35,612 bases of DNA from Gammaproteobacteria bacterium. GTDB taxonomy: Bacteria; Pseudomonadota; Gammaproteobacteria; Ga0077536. Shown here one piece after another: positions 31,584 to 35,612 of the stretch; position 1 is the first letter of the stretch; every line of letters starts with the position of its first letter. Where the stretch lies: positions 1-35,612 of the forward strand of contig VGUA01000020.1 in NCBI GenBank assembly GCA_016874535.1, given 5' to 3'. The position numbers and the translations under genes were made by a program. The notes below the pieces were generated by a model. That model had not been told where the DNA came from, ran no database searches, and saw only the letters and a list, made by a program, of their open reading frames with translations.

Positions 31584-32756
31584 TCAGCCGTGGACCTCGA
31601 CCCAGCGCTTGATGCGGTTGGCATCGCCTATGGGCGTCAGCTTGCCCCAGGAATTCAGCAGCACCACGATCACCGGCTTGGCGCCTATCCTGGCGTGCAT
31701 CACGAGGCAACGCCCGGCTTCGGAGGTGTAGCCGGTCTTGGATACACCGATGTTCCAGTCGCGGCTGCGGGTCTGTAGCAGTCGATTGCTGTTGAGGTAG
31801 GTAAGGCTGCCGCCGCGGTTGGCCTTGATCACATGACGGTCTGCGGTCGTGAACTCGCGGATGGAAGCATATTGATGGGCGGCACTCACCATCTTGGCCA
31901 GATCCATCGCGGTGGAGACATTCTTCTGGCTGAGCCCGGTGGAATCCACAAAATGCGTCTTGCGCATGCCGAGGGCGTGAGCCTTGGCATTCATCGCCCG
32001 GATGAAGGCGGTTTTGCCGCCCGGGTAGTGCCGGGCCAAAGCGGATGCCGCACGATTCTCAGAGGACATCAGTGCCAGATGAAGCATTTCCCGGCGTGAG
32101 AGCCGGGTGCCGACCTGCAAGCGCGAGCCCGACATCTTCACCCGGTCGACATCCGCGTCCGCGATGGAGAGTGTCTCGCCCATGTCCAGTTTGGCATCGA
32201 GCACGACCATCGCGGTCATCAGCTTGGTGATCGATGCGATGGGCATCACTTTCTCAGGCTCACGCGCTACGAGCACCTTGGCGCGAGGCTGCTCGAGCAC
32301 CAGCAGGGAGGCGGATTTCAGGTTCAGTCGCGCGGCTTCCGCCGACGCGGCCTTGACCGCCGCCGCCTGCGAAATTCGTGGCTCGGGCACGGATGGAGGC
32401 GCCTGCACTGCAACGGCTTGAGGCCGGCGCGAGGGTGGCGGGGTGGGAACGACGGGCCGTGGGGTGCGCGGCGGCGGCGGTATCGCGACGGCCGCCTGCG
32501 GCACACGCGCAGCAGGTGCCGGTGCCACGGCTTGCGTCGAGGGCGTTGCCGCAGGGGTTGGCGCGGGCGCAGGTTCCGCGATCGGGACTGGCGTGGGTTC
32601 AGGCGCAGTCTCGACCGGAGCGGACGGCGAACTGATGGTGGATGCGGAAAGCCCCGGCACCAGCGGATTCACGGGGAGGCCAACGGGTGCGGCCTGCAAG
32701 GCGGGCAAGAGGGTGACGGCTGCAATCAACAGCAACAGACGTCGCGACGAACTCAA
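31584..32756 (-). CDS. pbpG: D-alanyl-D-alanine endopeptidase (PBP7 type), TTG start
   Basis: 390 residues from the TTG at 32756 (SSSRRLLLLIAAVTLLPALQA), which gives a standard signal peptide. The track's start at 33071 adds 105 non-homologous residues overlapping the next gene. GGGGGG lies 6 nt before the TTG. A Pro/Ala-rich linker (about 40-125) is followed by the S11 peptidase domain with all three active-site motifs: SITK (175-178), SEN (232-234) and KTG (340-342). The protein cleaves peptidoglycan cross-links in the periplasm. The proline-rich spacer is unusually long for PbpG and may let the enzyme reach the wall from a tether. Confidence 0.92.
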   Translation of the reverse strand: MSSSRRLLLLIAAVTLLPALQAAPVGLPVNPLVPGLSASTISSPSAPVETAPEPTPVPIAEPAPAPTPAATPSTQAVAPAPAARVPQAAVAIPPPPRTPRPVVPTPPPSRRPQAVAVQAPPSVPEPRISQAAAVKAASAEAARLNLKSASLLVLEQPRAKVLVAREPEKVMPIASITKLMTAMVVLDAKLDMGETLSIADADVDRVKMSGSRLQVGTRLSRREMLHLALMSSENRAASALARHYPGGKTAFIRAMNAKAHALGMRKTHFVDSTGLSQKNVSTAMDLAKMVSAAHQYASIREFTTADRHVIKANRGGSLTYLNSNRLLQTRSRDWNIGVSKTGYTSEAGRCLVMHARIGAKPVIVVLLNSWGKLTPIGDANRIKRWVEVHG

Positions 32757-32788
32757 AATTGCACCCCCCGAGACTCCGAAGCGGCGCA

Positions 32789-32817
32789 AGTATAAGGGTG
32801 ATGCCTGGATGAGGCCA
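32789..32817 (-). promoter_or_regulatory. Candidate pbpG promoter
   Basis: On the minus strand TATACT (5 of 6 to the -10 consensus) is 17 nt from TGGCCT, a poor -35. This would start the transcript about 26 nt before the TTG at 32756 and supports that start over the upstream one. Confidence 0.4.
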
Positions 32818-32954
32818 CGGGCTCGCCAGGCGTCCGGACGCACCCGGTAAAGGTCAGCACACCATCGCCTGCCTGGACGCGTCGCCATTGGCGACTGGCT
32901 GCGTCCGGCTGGCCACCCTACACTCGGACCCTGCAATCGGAGAGCGTACTTGCC

Positions 32955-34007
32955 ATGACCGCATCGAAACCATCCAAGCCACTGCTGACCACAGTGGTGG
33001 GCAGCTATCCGCAGCCGGCCTGGCTGGTGGATCAGGACATCCTCAAAGCCAAGCTGGTTCCGCGTATCCATGCGCCTGAGATCTGGCGCGTGGCTCCCTC
33101 ACTGCTGCAGGAAGCACAGGATGATGCGACCCGCCTCGCCATTCGTGATCAGGAACGCGCCGGCATCGACATCATCACCGATGGCGAGATTCGCCGGGAG
33201 AGCTACTCCAATCGTTTTGGCACTTCACTCAGCGGCATCGATCTCTCACGCCCGTTCATCCGCAAGGTCGAATCCTTCGAGATTCCAGTGCCGCGGGTCA
33301 CTGGAGCGCTTACGCGGCCGGGTCCGGTGGAAGTGGCAGATCTGCTTTTTCTCAAGGCCAACACCAATCGCGGTGTGAAGATCACGCTGCCGGGACCATT
33401 CACGCTGAGCAAGCAGGCCTTCAATGAGTTTTATCCGGACGAAGAGTCCCTGGCCATGGCCTATGCCGAGGTCGTGAACCAGGAAGCGCGGGATCTGGAA
33501 GCTGCCGGCGCAGACGTGATCCAGCTCGATGAGCCCTGGCTGCGCAGCGATGCCGACGGCGCGAATCGCTATGGCATCGAGGCCATCAATCGCGCGCTGG
33601 AAGGGATCAGGTCGACCACGGCCGTGCATCTCTGCTTCGGTTACGGGTTCGTGATGTCAGCGCAGAAACCCAAGGCGTATGCCTTCCTGTCCCGACTGGC
33701 CGACTGCGTGGTCGATCAGATCTCCATCGAGGCCGCGCAGCCCCATCTTGATCTGGGGGTGCTGGAGGATCTCGCCAACAAGACCATCATTCTCGGCGTG
33801 GTGGATCTCTCCACCAATGAAGTGGAATCCGTGGACACCCTCGCTCAGCGCATCAGACGCGCCCTGCCTCATGTCTCGCCGGACCGGCTCATGCCAGCGC
33901 CCGATTGCGGCCTCAAATATCTCACCCGTGAAGCTGCCTTTGGCAAACTCCAGGCGCTCTCGGCCGCAGCACGACAGGTGCGCGAGGAGCTGGGACTGGG
34001 TCCTTGA
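32955..34007 (+). CDS. MetE-like (cobalamin-independent methionine synthase family) protein 2
   Basis: 350 residues, again only the MetE C-terminal catalytic barrel. It starts LLTTVVGSYPQP and contains DIITDGEIRR, TLPGPFT and the strongly conserved VIQLDEPWL (about 188-196). The zinc ligands are complete: His225 and Cys227 in VHLCFGYG, Glu259 in SIEAAQPHL and Cys318 in PAPDCGL. It belongs to a different subgroup from the copy at 6835, which lacks LDEP. Without the MetE N-terminal domain it probably uses a methyl donor other than polyglutamyl folate, as archaeal MetE-like proteins do (inference). GGAG lies rather far (12 nt) upstream of the ATG; TACACT at about 32919 could be a -10 box. Confidence 0.88.
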   Translation: MTASKPSKPLLTTVVGSYPQPAWLVDQDILKAKLVPRIHAPEIWRVAPSLLQEAQDDATRLAIRDQERAGIDIITDGEIRRESYSNRFGTSLSGIDLSRPFIRKVESFEIPVPRVTGALTRPGPVEVADLLFLKANTNRGVKITLPGPFTLSKQAFNEFYPDEESLAMAYAEVVNQEARDLEAAGADVIQLDEPWLRSDADGANRYGIEAINRALEGIRSTTAVHLCFGYGFVMSAQKPKAYAFLSRLADCVVDQISIEAAQPHLDLGVLEDLANKTIILGVVDLSTNEVESVDTLAQRIRRALPHVSPDRLMPAPDCGLKYLTREAAFGKLQALSAAARQVREELGLGP

Positions 34008-34012
34008 TCACC

Positions 34013-35612
34013 TCAGTGCACGTGCTCGTCCGGTGATGCAAGGATCCTTGGCTCGCCAGCCAGCATGGCGACCTGTTCTTTCAGTCGCGAGGCGTTCCAG
34101 GATGGCTCCTCGCGCCCAGCGATCCAGCGCGCCCGCAGGAAACCGAAACGATCAATCAGGAACTCCGCATGCGAGAACCCGGGCGTGAGGGCGGTACGCT
34201 CACCGGGCACAGTCAGGGTGCGCGCGAGCAAGGCATAGGTTGCGGCGATAGCCTCACCACCCAGCATGATGCAGGGCAGTTGGATGCGTGCGGCATCGAG
34301 GTCACGACAAGCCCCGGATCGAAGCACCAGAAGAATCTCCAGCTCGTCCAGGCCTTCGCCTGAACGCAACGCCTGGAGCTCCTGCAAACGTTCCATTGAT
34401 TCCTCCGGATCCGCCAGCACCAGCAACACCGGATTCTGTTCGCGATGGTCGCGCAGTTCCGCCGCATCCCCGGCGTCTGTCTCGTAATGGAAATTGGGAG
34501 CACCCAACCAGGGTCGACCCGGAGCGATGCGAGGCGAGAGCACACGCGCCCTGTGCCCATCGGCAAAAGCGCGGAGAAAATTGACCAGGTCCCAGCGCGC
34601 AGCTTCATCCAGCACGGCGGAGAACCCGGGCATCGCGCCACTCGGCATCCCGTTGCTCAACCACCAGAACATGTCACCCGCCGTGTGCAGGGCGGTGTGC
34701 TCGCTCAAGTCAGGGGCCACGATGATCGCCTGTGCATTCGTACTCGAAGGAGGCTCCTGCCCACGCGCACCAGTGCCGTGACAGCCCGCGCATTGCGTCG
34801 TGAAGTGAGCCATCCCGCGCGTGATTGAACGTGCAGTGTAGGTGACGGCAGGCTGCCGATAGGTCTCCGGATAGGCTGGCACGGAGAGCGTATGTGCCGT
34901 GGCGCCGCCGCCGACGAGTACACAGCACAACGCGATCCGATAGCGTTTCGCCCACAAGGCGGGCAACGCCATGAGCAGCACGGCCACACCCGCCACGGTC
35001 GGCCAGTGGCTGGGGGCATCGGTCCAGGCAGCCTCCGGTGCAATCCTGAAGGGCAACCACCAGTCCACCGGCTCATGTGCGCCGGGTGTGGTGCGCGACA
35101 GATAAAGCCCCAATGCGAACACCCCGGTTGCGGCGAGAACCTCTACCATCACCACGCGCAGTGCCGCCTCCCGAGGAGCAGGGCCAGAGAGGCCATCGAG
35201 CAGCGGCAGATAGCGTTCCCGCAAACGCCAGGCACAGCCCAGTGCCAGCAGCAGCAAGGTCAGCTTGGTCAGCAACAGTGCACCGGCCAGGGTCCCGAAG
35301 ACGGCCGGCCAGCGCTCGAACTGGCGCGCCGCCACCAGCACGCCGCTCGCAACGAGTACCAGCATCATGCCGCCCGCGAAGGACGAGAAGCGTCCGGTGG
35401 CATGGGCGAGCAGCGCGTTTCCACCGGCATCGTGACTCGTGCAGCGGAGCAGGAAGATCCAGCACGGTAATCCTCCCAGCCAAGCCGCTGCGGCCAGGCC
35501 ATGGGCTCCGTGGGCAATCATGCTCTGGACGATGGGGGGCGTGGCGCCGCCATGGCCGGCCCACAAACCTGTCACCAGGAACAGCCCGGCCAGCACCAGC
35601 CCGGGTCTGAGC
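34013..35612 (-). CDS. CopD-domain / cytochrome c / thioredoxin-like fusion, N-terminus outside window
   Basis: The frame is open to the right edge, so the GTG at 35596 is probably internal. The visible part is about 533 residues. First come several membrane spans of CopD type (HGAHGLAAAAWLGGLPCWIFLL, then SGVLVAARQFERWPAVFGT). Then there is a periplasmic cytochrome c domain with CAGCHG and a MPGF methionine region (about residues 268-345). The C-terminal part (NPVLLVLADPEESMERLQ to AEFLIDRFGFLRARW) looks like a thioredoxin/redoxin-like fold. Copper handling coupled to electron transfer is a reasonable guess; no experiment-based role is known to me. It ends 5 bp from the convergent MetE-like gene. 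Confidence 0.83.
   Translation of the reverse strand, partial: LRPGLVLAGLFLVTGLWAGHGGATPPIVQSMIAHGAHGLAAAAWLGGLPCWIFLLRCTSHDAGGNALLAHATGRFSSFAGGMMLVLVASGVLVAARQFERWPAVFGTLAGALLLTKLTLLLLALGCAWRLRERYLPLLDGLSGPAPREAALRVVMVEVLAATGVFALGLYLSRTTPGAHEPVDWWLPFRIAPEAAWTDAPSHWPTVAGVAVLLMALPALWAKRYRIALCCVLVGGGATAHTLSVPAYPETYRQPAVTYTARSITRGMAHFTTQCAGCHGTGARGQEPPSSTNAQAIIVAPDLSEHTALHTAGDMFWWLSNGMPSGAMPGFSAVLDEAARWDLVNFLRAFADGHRARVLSPRIAPGRPWLGAPNFHYETDAGDAAELRDHREQNPVLLVLADPEESMERLQELQALRSGEGLDELEILLVLRSGACRDLDAARIQLPCIMLGGEAIAATYALLARTLTVPGERTALTPGFSHAEFLIDRFGFLRARWIAGREEPSWNASRLKEQVAMLAGEPRILASPDEHVH

Overview
GC-rich, gene-dense chromosomal DNA, most likely from a proteobacterium and probably an environmental gammaproteobacterium. 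The reasons are full-length PntA/PntB, PBP7-type PbpG, YjcH/ActP-like symporter pairs, an alginate-export-type outer membrane protein, a CopD/cytochrome c fusion and CCA-encoded tRNA-Arg. Repeated LLM-type flavin oxidoreductases, crotonases, MetE-like enzymes and organic-acid transporters suggest a catabolic generalist. Genus cannot be called from the sequence. No phage, insertion sequence or CRISPR array is visible, and no gene-free stretch exceeds 300 bases.

Layout. 1-6.7 kb: a YkvI-like membrane protein (runs off the left edge) is translationally coupled to a crotonase. Opposite them lie an OFA-type MFS transporter and a 4-hydroxybutyryl-CoA dehydratase/HpaB-family enzyme, then an EamA exporter and a first LLM oxidoreductase. 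6.8-12 kb: one operon of a zinc-site MetE-like protein followed by two consecutive DUF485 + ActP-like symporter pairs. 12.1-16.8 kb (minus): LLM oxidoreductase, then pntA-pntB and a PEBP (YbhB-like) gene. 16.9-18.2 kb: tRNA-Arg(TCG) beside what looks like a scar, with a DUF433 antitoxin, a DUF5615 toxin cut short, and a secreted-type gene lacking its head. 18.3-21.7 kb: TIGR03842-type LLM oxidoreductase, limonene-epoxide-hydrolase-type protein, TPR protein. 21.7-24.6 kb: second crotonase, a VOC protein and the outer membrane porin.

24.6-31 kb holds a stress-defence cluster. A minus-strand run carries a quinone-oxidoreductase-like MDR protein, a PPOX-fold protein, a short-chain dehydrogenase and an iron-sulfur (6-4)-type photolyase. 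Divergent from it is an exported peroxiredoxin, then an FtsH protease. The peroxiredoxin is the main discovery. The ORF track splits it in two at an in-frame TGA, but that TGA sits exactly at the peroxidatic cysteine position, and a good bacterial SECIS-like hairpin follows with its loop 21 nt downstream. It reads as a selenocysteine peroxiredoxin.

31-35.6 kb: a small lipoprotein-like gene, pbpG, a second MetE-like protein and a CopD-cytochrome c-thioredoxin-like fusion that runs off the right edge.

Functional theme (inference): uptake and breakdown of small organic acids or CoA thioesters, NADPH supply by PntAB, and envelope/oxidative/UV defence. Several enzymes are family members with altered catalytic residues: the HpaB-family protein lacks two of four cluster cysteine/histidine ligands, and both crotonases lack the first catalytic glutamate. 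Their family names should not be read as reactions.
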